A DNA stretch of 64,000 nucleotides from Anadara kagoshimensis. Its lineage: Eukaryota; Mollusca; Bivalvia; Arcoida; Arcidae. The notes beneath the pieces were generated by a model that worked only from the letters and a program-made list of their open reading frames with translations, was not told where the DNA came from and did not search any database. Both the position numbers and the translations under genes were made by a program. This document shows, one piece after another, positions 10,365-21,547 of the stretch. The stretch is taken from NCBI GenBank assembly GCA_021292105.1, contig CM037870.1, forward strand, positions 47,670,508 to 47,734,507, written 5' to 3'. The first letter of the stretch is position 1; each line of letters begins with the position of its first letter.

Positions 10365-11751
10365 CTAAAACATAATTTAGAATAATACAAGTTTATGCTT
10401 AGTAAGTCAGTTGGGTTTTCTTCACGTTTCCTGATAATGTTATATTTTAGTACATTACATTATTGTGGATATTAAACAATGCGTTATAACCCTTTTAATT
10501 GAAAGAAATTTTAAAATGGAAAATGATTCAAAGTTTTTAATCCACCATATACCAAAACAATTTAATTATAACACAGAACAATTTTAGCATCTACGTATAC
10601 TAGCCCAAAAGCTGAAGGCAAACAGTGTTCAGAAAATCTTCAAGACAACTTTTTTTCAAAAAATCTACTTATCGTTCAAGCCTTGAACGATAAGTAGATT
10701 TTTTGAAAAAAAGTTGTCTTGGCGTGTCAGTTCGGTTACTTTGGGATTTTAGTATCAGAGTTCAGGATGTCCAGTTGCTGACTATAGACCATTTAGTCGC
10801 AGAGTAAGGTGTTTCTAGCCGAATATGAGATGCATATTTATCGATTTTGGGATGTCTAGTCGCTAACTTCTGGTTAATGCATTTTCATTTGTAGTACACG
10901 GGTTCCAATTCCAGGTAACTGTAATTTTTGACATTACATATTTACATTTGAACGTGTATTTTTAGATTTTAAATTTCATTTTCCCATCTGAATGGGCATC
11001 TGCAATGAAACCGGAGATTGTTACGTAATCAACCTCAATGACTCTGGTCCCGGTTTCACAATCATTTCTTAACTAAGAAAATATGGCAAATTTGTAACCT
11101 GAATAATTTTGTTAGTTTTCAAGATATTCTTGTGCCATTTTGAAAATCACTCTATGTATTTCAATTTTGTTGAAATATTTTATTTGTAGTACAAACAAAA
11201 TTTATTAGACATAAGTAATGGAAAATCTCAATTGAGAACTGATTTTGAATCTGGAGTCTCGTCCACCAGTCTTTTTTTCAGTATAAGTATTTGTTTCTTA
11301 CTTGTGTCGATTGATCTAACGTTTTCTCTGTTTCCGAACTGATAACCCGGTCCATTTCCGTAAACTAATGTAGTATAAGGCAATCCGTCACGTGGTACGT
11401 CACCTGGTGAAAACAGCTCCGGTACACCTATTAAAATAATAATAATAACAGCAACAGTTAATCATATATTGTTCGAAATGATTTTAAATAAATACAAATG
11501 AAATAACTTTGAAGATTTAAACTAAAGCAAAAAATTCAGAAAGAAATCAGTTAACGCTAGTCTAATAAAGCCTGCAAAATTTTGAATATCGCTGTAATTT
11601 GTTGTGTAACATGTTTGATGTTCCAAAACCACAGTACTAAGTATAAACCGAATAATTTACTTTGTTTGGTTTTATTGGAGATATATATCTTGTCGGTGAG
11701 CTTGCACTGCATTATCTTCCAAGCACATTATTGCATCTCTTATGCAATCCA

Positions 11752-11817
<66 letters not shown>

Positions 11818-14800
11818 CACACAATAAAGGTGGCCTTTAAGACAGGTTGCAATATATATATATATATATGAAATACATTTCAGACCTGTCGAAAGTCCAA
11901 CATTGAAAAAAAAAGAGTGAAGGTTTGGCCACCATGTGGTCGAGATATGGGCTGGATAGCTAGTGATAAAAAGCGAAGCTGTGGAGATATAGGTAACGGG
12001 GGACCGAGATGAATTGCCAAATCGTTAGCTTAGTATTAAACTTTCTAATGGTCTGTACTCTAACTTTAATTAAATTGTTGACTCAGGGATATTGCAAGCC
12101 TAGGCTTATCAAAGCCCTCAAAAAGTTTTATGGCCGCCATCACAGTATTGCTGATAAGTTTGATATCTCTGTGTCCAGTATTGCCCTGGATATATTTGAC
12201 GTCTCATAGTTCCATGTTCCTTTCACACATTTTTGATTACACACGTGGCGGGTGTAGCTAGCTAAACAGGAGGTGCTTACCCCTCCGGATCACCCGGCCT
12301 CATTTCCCCGGTGGAAATTCACGTGTCTAACCTGACTTGTTAGTTCCAAAGTTTTTACTTTGCTTCAGGATTGTGATTCGGACATGGCCATGGATTAGTA
12401 TGTTTGTTTTTGATTGCTTACCAAATATATCGTTACCACGTTTTGGATATCCAGCAATGTTAAACACATGGTCATGATCCGATGTGACAATTATAAGTGT
12501 CTCTTCTTCATTGGTCAGTTTTATGGATTCTTTAATAGCGTTTTCAAACTCTAACATTTCTGTTAGCGATCTGTAAGCGTTATTCTCGTGATGTCCGTGA
12601 TCTATTCGTCCGCCTAAAATGAAAAGGTCAGGCCCTTTAAAACATTTTTTAAAAATAAAATACATGTACACATAATTATGAAACGAAAGAAAGTATGGAC
12701 CACATGACAAGCTTTATGTAGTACAAAGAAAGTAAAGATCTATAAAACGGAATTCTAAACAGATTTTCTTCTTTGAGCAAATTAAATAAAATTGTTATCA
12801 TCTAAGGTTTGACTGCAGATGTTCATCTTGTCAGTCTAGTGTGGTAAAGAGGAAGAAAGATCATATAAATTAACCACAAAACCATAACGGAAATTTTAAT
12901 ATTCTGGAAACCGCATGGTTAGAAAATTAATAATTTATATTGAATTATTCTGCGATTTACAAAGATAAACTGAATTAACTTTTAGCATAAAAAATCGGGG
13001 ACAGCTCCCCTTTCCCACGGGCTTAAAGATATATGGAAACACTCAGTGGTTGTCATCAGTAAAAAATCCGTTTTCTCAACATCAGTCAAGGATGTCTGTC
13101 CATTTTCGTGTTTCCTATCGGAAGTAGAATGCCAGATTTCATATGGTGTTCCTATGCTCGTCAGGAAGTTGAGTTGTTGGGAAAACCCATTCTATTTCCG
13201 TTTTAAGTAAAAATGTGAGCTTGATGCAGTCTATATGATTTAGACTGAGAAGAGCTATATGTGAGGTTGAGTTTTCTGGATAATCGGGCATCATGATATA
13301 TATTGTAGCTAACATTTAAGCAGATTTGTCTTACTTTCAACCAGTAGGAAGTATCCTTTCTTGTTTCTTTGGAGTATTTGTATGGCTTTTGTGGTCATCT
13401 CTGATAGAGACGGTTCTCCCTGTGGTCCCTGGTCTCTGTCCACTTCATACTGCAGATGACCAGCGTTAAATAAACCTACATGTAATGATAATATAAAACT
13501 TGTAAAATTTTAATTAAATAAAGCTTCTCTCTGCGGTCCCCGTCCACATCATACTTTATGCGCAGCTTAAAATAAACCCACATTTAATGATAATATAATA
13601 TAAAACTTGTAAAATTTTAATAAAATTAGGCAACATTATAATAATTATAATATCTTAATTAAATACACAAAAAAATTATCAAAACCAAGCGATAATAGGT
13701 CTCGATCACACGAATTAAAGAGCGACGTGGAATTTCACTCAAGTCGAGGAGATCAGTTACGGATCGTATAAGAAACTGGATTACACGGAAAACGAACCTA
13801 TATATATTTGACAACCAAAATGACAACCTTTCTGACGAAATAAACAGTTAACTTGGCCATGCTTGTTTGCCTAAATGTATCTTATCGATGATTACACACA
13901 GGCAGACAGCATGCATCTTTCCGCTTGGTTTTAATTAGGAATAGTTATATAGGAGGGTCCACCTTATACAAAGGTAATGTTAGGATTCGCAGTTATTATA
14001 TAAACAATGCGTGTTTCCCATGATGTACGTACACGGAATATGCATCTGTGTTCCCTATACAAAAATGTACTGGTCCATAATAAATATTTAAATTAAAGGT
14101 CAACTGGATAAATCAAAGTTGTATGCTTATAGAAGCACTGATAATACAAATATTTCCACCTGTTTGTGTATTTGCTTTATCAAACTTCCGGAGCAGCCGG
14201 CCTAACTTCCCTGGTAGACGTTTAACTAAATTGCAAGTTTTCAAAAATTTTACTTCGATTATTGGGTTGTGATTTTTAACATGGACCAGTATGTTTGTAG
14301 TTTGACTGACCTAATGCATAATCAGTTGTTTGAGGATTTAACTCCTCTAGTTGCTGTTTATTCCATATATATTCTGATGTCTTATTTCTATCTTTCTTGT
14401 CTCTTTTCCATACCTAAAATTGAAAACTCCATAAGTCAATCCTATTTAGATTGTCTATCAATCAATATATCTATAGGTATTATGAAGCAATCATAAAATA
14501 TACTCATAAAAATGACAGTCAATTTTAAGTATGATCAGTTGTATGTATTTACTTCTAAACAGAAATTTCAAAAATGTAACTTTCTACAGTAGACACAAAT
14601 TTTAACTAACCAATTGGTTAATATAACGTGGCTTTGAACAAACGGACTCCGACCTTCATTGATTCCTGACTGTTGATGATTCCATGCTACCTTAAATCAG
14701 TATACAATTAAATATCGGCATGGAAACGAAAAGTAAAATTTGAGATTAGCCATATGCATATCCTGAATTGAAGTCTTAAAATTTACTTTATTAACAGTTA

Positions 14801-17800
14801 AAATGCAATGTGCTCATTGCGGTTATCTTATACATGTATTTGAACTGCCCTTGTATACATAAACATGTTAGTAAGGCAAGACTAAAATTACCTCAATCAA
14901 ATCAATATCGTCATTTCGATGTGCCCAGTTATTTTTCATGCCGTCTTTAGGGTCTATAGTATTTTGCTTCAAGAAATACCGTCTGCCGCCTCCAAAAAGC
15001 ACCTGTTTGTTAATAAAAAAAAGTTTAATCAATTATACAAATAAAATCCTTATGTTTTCAAAACAAAAATAAATAAAATAGTTCCTTTTTTTCAAATATG
15101 ATAATATCTTATTTTTTTTATTTTGTTACAAATTGTACGTGTTATTCTTGCGACCAATCATAATTATTGTGCATTTATGAACACATACTGTGCGCTAGTT
15201 TGCTAAGGAATGTCTTTAGAAAGTAAGGAAGTGGCATCACCAAAGCTGTTCTTAGATGGACAACCGGGGAAAATACGGTACCAAAGGACAGGCCTGTGTG
15301 TGTTTAATACAGAACTGTTCATAAAGTGAAAACTATTTTTTTTATTAATCTGTTTTACTCAAGTTAATCAATTTTTATCAGTTATGGTTGAACTTTTGAT
15401 AATTATGAAACAATATTTAATTTCAAAAAATTAACAAACATTTAAAAAAATAATCAAATACAATCGGAAATATTTTAATATAAGTTAAAATAAAAGTTTT
15501 ACATGTACATATAATGTATAGGAAAAAAGAAAATTATCTTTATCTTGTGAACAGCTCTAGTGAATATCTATCCTCTCGATTAAGACACGAGCTTACCTAT
15601 AAAGTACGAGTTAATTCCCTTGAATTACCGAACGATAAGTTCATAACGAAACAACCTGGCACAGAAAAGATGAGGGAGAACTTAAATATCTTAACCTTAC
15701 ATTGGGAGAGGCATAGATCAAAGCCGAGAACAGAGCTAAGTGTTGACGCTATGGTTCATCGGGATCAAACAGGAAAGTTGGTAGGTATAACTTAGTTCGA
15801 CATCGTAAACAAACATGTTTCTGTAAAAGCAGTATGCATATGTTGTTTTTTTAATTTTATTCCCATTTTTTAATTTGATGCAATATAGTTTTTGTATATC
15901 ATTGAAGCAAAGGTACTTTTTTTTCCAAAATGCCACACCTTTTGAACTAATGAATGATTATTTTATATCATGGTTCTTACATTAATATGACTGTTGTTGT
16001 ATATCAGTTGGTGAGCTATGTCTTTGCAGTCTCCTTCTACATCCGTCATTAAATCAGTTCCTTCCCATAACCGATTCACTGATTTAGCATACCCAGCGGC
16101 TGGGGTAGCATGGGTTATCCGTGCAGTTGTCACAATGCCCACGGACTTTCCTGGAAATTATCAAATATTTACATTTGCATCAATTTTCCTTCAATACTGA
16201 AATTGATCTTCGGAAGAAGTAATTTTTTCCGATTAAACAATTGTTTTACTTGTTCTTTGACGTCATAACAAATTCATTGTTGTTTATTGTCAAAAAAGTA
16301 CAACGTTGCTTAGTACTTACCAGGTGATTTTATTTCTGCACACAGCATGTTTGTTAACAAGCCACGATCTACATTTACAATTTTTCTGAGTGACTCAGAT
16401 AAAATTATGATTTCGAACAAAAGTTTGAATAGAATTGCAATGAAGTTTTAATTCATTTTGCGGTTACACACCAGTACTAGTAGCCCGAATACAATCCAAG
16501 TCCATTGCTTAGATATATCCATACACAGTACAGACTAGACTGTCTAATGTTTAACACTGAGCTTACTTAATTGATTCAACTGCTGAGGGTCGAGATATAG
16601 CGAAGTACAGTACAGTCATGTCGAAAGTTTAACATTCAGCTAACGAATTAGTGCCGGATCGACAGCTAGTCTCGGAACCTAGTTAGATGTATCTCGGCCG
16701 CTTCTCGTTAGCTCTTTTCGGCTACTCTAGGTATCCATATCTTGACTACTCTTTAGCGAAGCTTTGATTCCTCTTCGTGTTAAGCTTTCGACAGGTTTGT
16801 TCTGTAATGTGCTACTTTTGAATTTTTATAAAATAATGCATTCAAAAGTAGCACATGACAATTACAGTACTGTAGGAGTAGAGATGACCTACCGATCCGG
16901 CACTAATTTGTTAGCTCAATGTTAAACATTAAACATGGTTGTACTGTGTATCAAACAAACGTTCCAGTGGTGGACAGACAAAACTTCGATCGCCCAAAGA
17001 AAAATATTGACCTTCGACAGGCGAACTAGGTAACTGTCCTCGGAGAGGCGTTGAGATAGTAAAAATACATTAAAATTGACAGATGTCGGCATTTTCAAAG
17101 TTCTGTTTAGACAGTCGGTCAGTTCAGACATTGATATTGTTCATCAATATTTACCCTCATCTTTAAACCATTCGTACACACAGGACACCTCTGTCCCTGG
17201 CTGGGTAGAACAGTTATTATAAACTGCCCCTTCATCTAAACCTAGTGTGTAGTAATTGCTCTTCACGCCACACAGAAATGCCGTGGATGTAGCTCCGGAA
17301 TCGGGAACCTGTTTATCTACCGTGTATGTCTGAAAAATAACAAAAATACAGTACATACCTGTCGAAAGTTTAACACCGAGCTAACAAAGAGAAGTCGCCG
17401 AGTGACCGAAATATGAATAACTAGGGACCCAAAAAGATACTAGTAGCAGCTGCCGAAAACTTCTCGATATATAGGTAACAAGGAGAAGCTCATATCAGCT
17501 GCTGACTCGAAATTTATTCGTTAGCGCAGTATTAAAGTAAATTCAGATAGGTCTTTTTAATTTAAGAAATTTTGAAATCATTGTGTTTTATCTTAAAATT
17601 AATTTCATTTAATTGTAAACTTTGATGTTGTATGTGGTTTTTGATTGCGAAATTTATACTCTGTTAGGTTGAAAAAAAACTTCATGTCTGATTTTCTTTT
17701 CTTGGGTTGTCTCGGGTTGGGTACGAGTTGTCTTGGTCTAACAACGCATGGTACGAGTTGTCTTGGGATGGGTACATGGGTTGAGCTTTCACACTTAGCT

Positions 17801-18122
17801 TCTTACCTTCGATAAGGCCAGGTTAGGAAATTTTTCAAACTCTAGTACGGTTTCTTCGCCAGATTTCCCCTGTTGTTGTCCACGGAGTATTCTTGCAGCT
17901 GTTATTGTGGATATACCCATCCCATCTCCAATAAATAATATAACGTTTTTAGCAACGTTCGTGTTTAGTCTCTTTTGCATTGCTTTCCTTAGAGTTTCTT
18001 GAGCCTGGCTGTTCCAATCTGTTTTACCTAGGTAAAATAAATAACTTCAGCAATGTTTTAACTATTTAGAAATGGTTCGTGTTTCATTAGTTCGCACCAC
18101 ATTCTGTATATTAATAAGAAAT

Positions 18123-18221
<99 letters not shown>

Positions 18222-20278
18222 GGTTTTCAAATTCTGTCCCAGTCAAAAATAATTTTTCACTTATATCAGGACGGCACCAGCTATAAACCAGAAGTGGCAA
18301 TATTTTTCAACCTTTGCAGTGCGTTTGGGGCAGTTCTTAACCCACATTGCCTGATGGGTCATAGGTGTTTAAGGTCTCTTCCGAAAGACCCCGTGACTTT
18401 CATTTTTGAATGCCCAGTGCTTGACGAAACAACAGTCACTACTTATTTTCAAGTCTTGTTCAGACGCCACGACCTCCCACATACGAAGCGAGCACTCTTC
18501 CAACTGAGCTTCCGTATTGATTGATTCGCAAAAGATGAAAAACAACTACAAACGAGTGATGTTTATGAGACTGATTTGTTTGAATCATTGTAATTTACTT
18601 TTAAATTTAATTTTGATTTTTATACTAATATACAACTTATATACAGTGCTATGTATCACGGCTACTCCTATTTCATAAAATACTCCACAAAACTGTTGAA
18701 ATCCCATTAGCAGATTATATAACGAAACCTTCAAAGAACACTAGGCGATACCATCAGCGGCGTCTTCTAAGATCAACAGGTGAACAATATAAGAACAGTT
18801 TTTTGTCAGAAAAATAAAGGAATGGAACGAACTGCCGGAAAATTTACTAGATATAGAGGAGTATGAGGCTTTTAAATCCAGCCTCCTCCAATATACACGC
18901 TTATAACAACAGTTTCAATTTTTATCCTGCACCATGTAAATATACAAGCAACACAATGACGTCACCACCAAGTATACTGGAGAGATGGGTCAAAGTCCTT
19001 TTACCAGTTAACCTGGTAGAAGTACAATGTAGTGTTAAATTTTAACGGGTTTTGATTAAATTATAAATAAAATCTTCACATTTTTTCCCTTTCACGTTTT
19101 AACATATGTATTTAACAAAAACTTGATATCAGGTTAGAAATAACATGTCTTATTTTCCTTAACGGAAACCCTGAGGGGGAATATTTGTCGGACAGTATAA
19201 AATACATATAAAAACGGTATATGAAAGATATTCGATCATCAACCGGTGATGTGCTTTAACCATATTGAAATGTCCAAGATTGAAATGACATTAATGATGT
19301 CTAGAGTTTGACATACTTCCCCTAAATCTACTTCTACATCGCCTTAAATAACGTTTTTATTATCATCAGAAGTCATTTTATGGCGTGGAATTTAACCTAT
19401 CTATCTAAAATAACTTGAACATCCTTGACCTGGTCGGAAACACGATTTTAAAAACGAAAAGTGAATGTTCTTAAGTTTTTTTTCATTAAGACATGATAGA
19501 AATGATGGCATAAGCCTGTACACTTTGGCACCGAGACACTGGTGACAATGGCGTCACTGTAGTTATAATATGCATAACATGCAGCTGGTGTACCTTACAA
19601 TAACTTAAATAATCATTTAATCCACGTGTTTCAGTGCCTGAATAAACTTCATTCTAGAGTCGGATTCCACTGACCAAGATATACATAATCATTACTGAGA
19701 AATAATGAAATAATGAAAAATCATGATCAGGGAATTGTTTATGATATAATGATAAATCATGTCCATTTTCCAGAATAGATGGATAGAACTTTCAGTTTAC
19801 CTAAAACACTACTACTCGTATGTTAACTAATATTAGCTCCAGGCACAAAGAATAACAAGAACCATGAATAACGCGAAGTTTTGTCAGGGCACGCATTGAA
19901 TTATCAGTGCCCTACACCCCCCCCCCCCCCCCTTCCCGTCTCTTTTAAATGCTTTATTTTTTTCATTCATCGTAATTACTTAATTTTGGTCCTTTAGATA
20001 TTTTTAAACCCCTTGAAAAATGTCGGTTTCAAAATTTTGGTCCAAGCACTACTGATGAACAATTGTATTCCGAAACGGCCGTCTAGTGCTGTAATATTAA
20101 CACTTTGTATAATATGTAATTTTAACATTAAGTATACGACCCTACGCGGTAATTTTTTTGTAAAAGAACCTAAATATATTACATACATAGTGAATGAATA
20201 GTATCACTTACCTTCGGTTGTTGATAGACAAACAAATGAACATAAAACCAATCCAAAGATGCACCAAAATTCTTCCAT
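10072..20278 (-). CDS. Alkaline phosphatase, membrane (GPI) type, ten exons (complete)
   Basis: Ten exons on the minus strand join without a phase break to 1,599 nt, 532 residues plus TGA; human tissue-nonspecific ALP is 524. The product is a homodimeric Zn2/Mg phosphomonoesterase on the cell surface, used in phosphate release and mineralisation (family knowledge). Visible in order: signal peptide 1-19; metal ligand D57 in FIGDGMG; nucleophile S107 in [12 protein letters not shown]168 and T170 in RITHATP; R181, the likely phosphate-binding Arg; E329; D334 and H338 in [12 protein letters not shown]375 and H376 in [10 protein letters not shown]453 in ETHGGND; and a C-terminal hydrophobic run after SAKTLLTV fitting a GPI signal. 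No active-site residue is missing. Introns carry many repeats. In a bivalve, a shell or digestive-gland role is possible but inferred. Family assignment is near certain; paralogue identity (ALPL-like) is not. Confidence 0.95.
10641..10721. repeat. Perfect 40-bp-arm hairpin in ALP intron 9
   Basis: Positions 10641-10680 and 10682-10721 are exact reverse complements separated by one base (10681). No mismatch was found on reading both arms. Lies between ALP exons 9 and 10. Confidence 0.9.
11043..11100. repeat. End of a hAT-type MITE (GTTTCACAATCATTTCTTAA family)
   Basis: Matches the left end of elements at 20574, 43935 and 43974. No clear right end within ALP intron 9. Confidence 0.35.
11302..11427 (-). 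CDS. ALP exon 9
   Basis: Encodes [20 protein letters not shown] and [20 protein letters not shown], matching human [22 protein letters not shown]. Phase 1 on both sides; donor GTAAGA. Confidence 0.93.
11755..11815 (+). repeat. (CT)n microsatellite
   Basis: About 30 uninterrupted CT units in ALP intron 8, followed at 11852-11869 by (AT)n. Confidence 0.95.
11881..12060. mobile_element. CAGTACAGACCTGTCG palindromic element, copy 2
   Basis: Starts CAGACCTGTCGAAAGT, ends TAAACTTTCTAATGGTCTGT; degenerate centre. Directly upstream of the long repeat at 12075. Confidence 0.6.
12075..12412 (+). repeat. TTCCGGAGCACC-family repeat, long copy, ends 9 bp from the ALP exon 8 donor
   Basis: Near full-length match to 4351-4712 (TTGTTGACTCAGGGATATTG start; CTCCGGATCACCCGGCC core). 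On the ALP strand the intron starts GTAAGCAATC and then runs into the reversed repeat end. Confidence 0.65.
12422..12613 (-). CDS. ALP exon 8: metal-binding core
   Basis: Encodes [40 protein letters not shown] and NDIFG. These are the DHxHH and DH zinc ligands. The donor GTAAGC lies about 9 bp from the end of the same dispersed repeat that abuts exon 6. Phase 1 on both sides. Confidence 0.96.
13335..13475 (-). CDS. ALP exon 7
   Basis: Encodes [20 protein letters not shown], then [20 protein letters not shown] and YFLLVE, the crown-side and pre-metal segment (human LFEPGDMQYEL and FFLLVEG). Ends with the metal ligand Glu. Phase 1 on both sides. A decayed copy of its 5' boundary lies just upstream at about 13524-13622. 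Confidence 0.94.
13415..13622 (-). pseudogene. Tandem duplication of the ALP intron 6/exon 7 boundary; decayed pseudo-exon
   Basis: A ~100-bp unit covering the end of the intron and the first third of exon 7 is repeated just upstream (about 13524-13622). The copy keeps GTTTATTTTAAGCTG, GTATGATGTGGACGGGGACC and the flank TGTAAAATTTTAAT, but has in-frame stops and a changed acceptor, so it is not a usable exon. The intact exon 7 is 13335-13475. Confidence 0.65.
13897..14132. mobile_element. Diverged relative of the 521-765 TIR element
   Basis: Shares AGGAGGGTCCACCTTATAC, AATATTTAAATTAAAGGTCAA and the overall layout with 521-765. Lies in ALP intron 6. Confidence 0.5.
14182..14301 (+). repeat. 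TTCCGGAG-family repeat, short copy, ends ~9 bp from the ALP exon 6 donor
   Basis: Core CTTCCGGAGCAGCCGGCCTA through GACCAGTATGTTTGTAG. It is the second ALP intron that begins, on the gene's strand, with the reversed end of this repeat. Confidence 0.55.
14311..14413 (-). CDS. ALP exon 6
   Basis: Encodes [20 protein letters not shown] and [15 protein letters not shown], matching human TWKSF..HFIWNRTELLTLDP and VDYLLG. Acceptor CAATTTTAG, donor GTCAGT; phase 0 in, phase 1 out. The donor lies about 9 bp from the end of a dispersed repeat (14182-14301). Confidence 0.9.
14892..15002 (-). CDS. ALP exon 5
   Basis: Encodes [20 protein letters not shown] and [17 protein letters not shown], matching the human VIMGGGRKYM..P segment. 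Acceptor AACAAACAG, donor GTAATT; phase 0 on both sides. Confidence 0.92.
15514..15795 (+). other. Unassigned 93-codon ORF, antisense in ALP intron 4
   Basis: Open frame with mixed, charged composition (for example [18 protein letters not shown]). No motif, signal or membrane segment recognised, and no splice partner found. Possibly a decayed mobile-element piece. Confidence 0.15.
15981..16150 (-). CDS. ALP exon 4: second metal motif and phosphate Arg
   Basis: Encodes [39 protein letters not shown] and [16 protein letters not shown]. It matches the human [20 protein letters not shown] segment. Phase 1 in, phase 0 out, donor GTAAGA. Confidence 0.93.
16526..16807. mobile_element. CAGTACAGACCTGTCG palindromic element, truncated plus full copy
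   Basis: A truncated end (16526-16605) is followed by a full copy (16606-16807) with ends TACAGTCATGTCGAAAG and CTTTCGACAGGTTTGTTCTG. A third fragment lies at 16862-16950. Confidence 0.6.
16808..16855. repeat. Hairpin TGTGCTACTTTTGAAT family
   Basis: 16-bp perfect arms around AATGCATT-like DNA, tightly abutting the element at 16606-16807. Same family as 1444-1522. Confidence 0.6.
17155..17329 (-). CDS. ALP exon 3: catalytic serine
   Basis: Encodes [19 protein letters not shown] and [15 protein letters not shown] to WFKDE. The PDS serine is the phosphorylated nucleophile. The Gly-Ala order after Ser (vertebrates have Ala-Gly) is a small local difference. Acceptor TTTTTCAG; phase 0 in, phase 1 out. 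Confidence 0.95.
17348..17555. mobile_element. CAGTACAGACCTGTCG palindromic element, copy in ALP intron 2
   Basis: Left end CAGTACATACCTGTCGAAAG, right end near CAGATAGGTCT. It begins about 20 bp upstream of ALP exon 3, close to the intron's acceptor. Confidence 0.6.
17807..18027 (-). CDS. ALP exon 2: first metal-binding motif
   Basis: Encodes [34 protein letters not shown] and [11 protein letters not shown], close to the human N-terminal region. The Asp of GDGMG is a zinc/magnesium ligand in the family. Phase 1 in, phase 0 out, donor GTAAGA. Confidence 0.95.
18128..18220 (+). repeat. (TGAT)n tetranucleotide repeat
   Basis: More than 20 units of ATTG/TGAT in ALP intron 1, next to the tail of a minus-strand SINE, the usual place for such tracts. 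Confidence 0.95.
18236..18525 (-). mobile_element. SINE (V-type tail), minus orientation
   Basis: Read on the minus strand it holds the CCAACTGAGCTT complement of the A box near 18505, the body (AAAGTCACGGGGTCTTTC) and the degenerate tail TATAAGTGAAAAATTA..TTGACTGGGAC. Confidence 0.6.
18692..18906 (+). mobile_element. 5'-truncated LINE: C-terminal end of the reverse-transcriptase ORF
   Basis: Translates as [40 protein letters not shown], then after a one-base frame change [20 protein letters not shown] and [10 protein letters not shown] stop. The 'RR....Y..SF....I..WN.LP......F..L' layout is the usual tail of LINE ORF2. Only the last ~70 codons remain. Antisense in ALP intron 1. Confidence 0.7.
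20212..20278 (-). CDS. ALP exon 1: start and signal peptide
   Basis: ATG at 20278 (preceded by AAA) encodes [20 protein letters not shown], a hydrophobic leader, ending in phase 1 at donor GTAAGT. Intron 1 (2.2 kb) holds a LINE fragment and a SINE. Confidence 0.85.
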
Positions 20279-20573
20279 TTTGATATTTTCGTAGTTTTGA
20301 AAAAATCCCAGTGTATCAAAATATCAGAGCATTTTGTAAATGTTATAGTCACAATACAACCAGTAACGTGTAAATGACTTGTTTAGTCTATGATGGAACC
20401 ACTAACAATGTCAGAACAATATTGTATACCATTTATCATATATGGCAGTATGGTACATGTACATAACTGTCAAACTAACTTGACTTTTTTTCCTTGATTG
20501 TATAGAGCGTATACAGGTAACTTTGTCAAAATGTTTCTTTATCACATTATTTCACGCATTCTAATCCTAGAAT

Positions 20574-20834
20574 CCAGTTTCACAACAATTTCTTTAGTTA
20601 GATTTTGGTTAACTTAAATCTGACAACTTTTGGTATTATTTTTTTAGTATTTCAAATAATAAGTTTTCAAACATTAGAATATGGATGTAATAAGCTTAGC
20701 ATGAACTTTACTTCAAAATGACACCTTAAATTCAAGAATATCTTGAAAACTATCAAAAAGATTCGGATTTTCAATTTGTCAGATTTAACTTCAAGAAAAT
20801 CTTATTTAATAAATGATTGTGAAACTGGGGCCTA
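20574..20834. mobile_element. hAT-type MITE, CAGTTTCACAA ends
   Basis: Left end CCAGTTTCACAACAATTTC, right end GATTGTGAAACTGGGGCCT. Sub-terminal TTAACTTAAATC motifs are inverted. A second, more worn copy follows at about 20835-21095. Confidence 0.6.
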
Positions 20835-21129
20835 GTTCCAATTCGACAATCATTCCTTAACTAAGATTTTCCTTAACTTTAAACTGGTAAAATTGAAATC
20901 TTAATATAATAGTTTTGCGAATTATTGTTAAGATATTTAGGAATTCTGGTTTTGAAGATCGCTTAAATTTTATAAATCTGCATTTAGATTCCTCAAAAAT
21001 AGACATCTATAATTCCAACAGAGGTTTTCAAATGTAAAGTTTAGGAAAAGAAAAATCTGGAGCCGTTTCACAATTGTTTCTTAAATACACTGTTTCAGTT
21101 TAAAGCGATCTTCAAAACGACATCTTAAA

Positions 21130-21510
21130 TTTATCTACTTTGTTAATGTGGGTTGACTCCCGAGTAGTTCAGTGGGGTTTGTGCATCCCCAACAAGTAAA
21201 AAATTAAAATTGGGGTTTAGTGTCCTTATTAGTCGGACTAACTCCCGAGTGACACTGTCCAGCGGATTAATTGTAAATCGTTGTTGATTAAAACCTTAAT
21301 CGGGGTATGGACATTTTCAGAAATGATTTTCATTTCGTCTCTCTGCTGGGACTGTAACATCTCATTACTAGAATAGTCTTTATGAAGATACTGAAACCGA
21401 GTTACCACAAGTCAACGAATGTTAAAGATCCCGGTTTGCAGAGTCACATGTGACCGTAACAGAATATGCTTCACAGCTAGAAACGAATGAAACAGAGTGA
21501 GCAAGGTAAG
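21130..21510. other. Unassigned dispersed-repeat-like stretch
   Basis: Contains two near-copies of GACTCCCGAGT/AACTCCCGAGT about 100 bp apart and a GTTAAAGATCCCGGTTTGC segment. It looks like a decayed repeat; no coding sign. Confidence 0.3.
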
Positions 21511-21547
21511 TCTGAGTCTTGCCAATTGCCATGCAACTAGACACTAC

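Noticed and set aside
14611-14690. Alternative ALP exon ([13 protein letters not shown]..)
   Set aside because: It has an acceptor and a donor-like site and follows exon 5 in frame, but it would leave in phase 2, which cannot join exon 7, and exon 6 at 14311-14413 matches the family far better.
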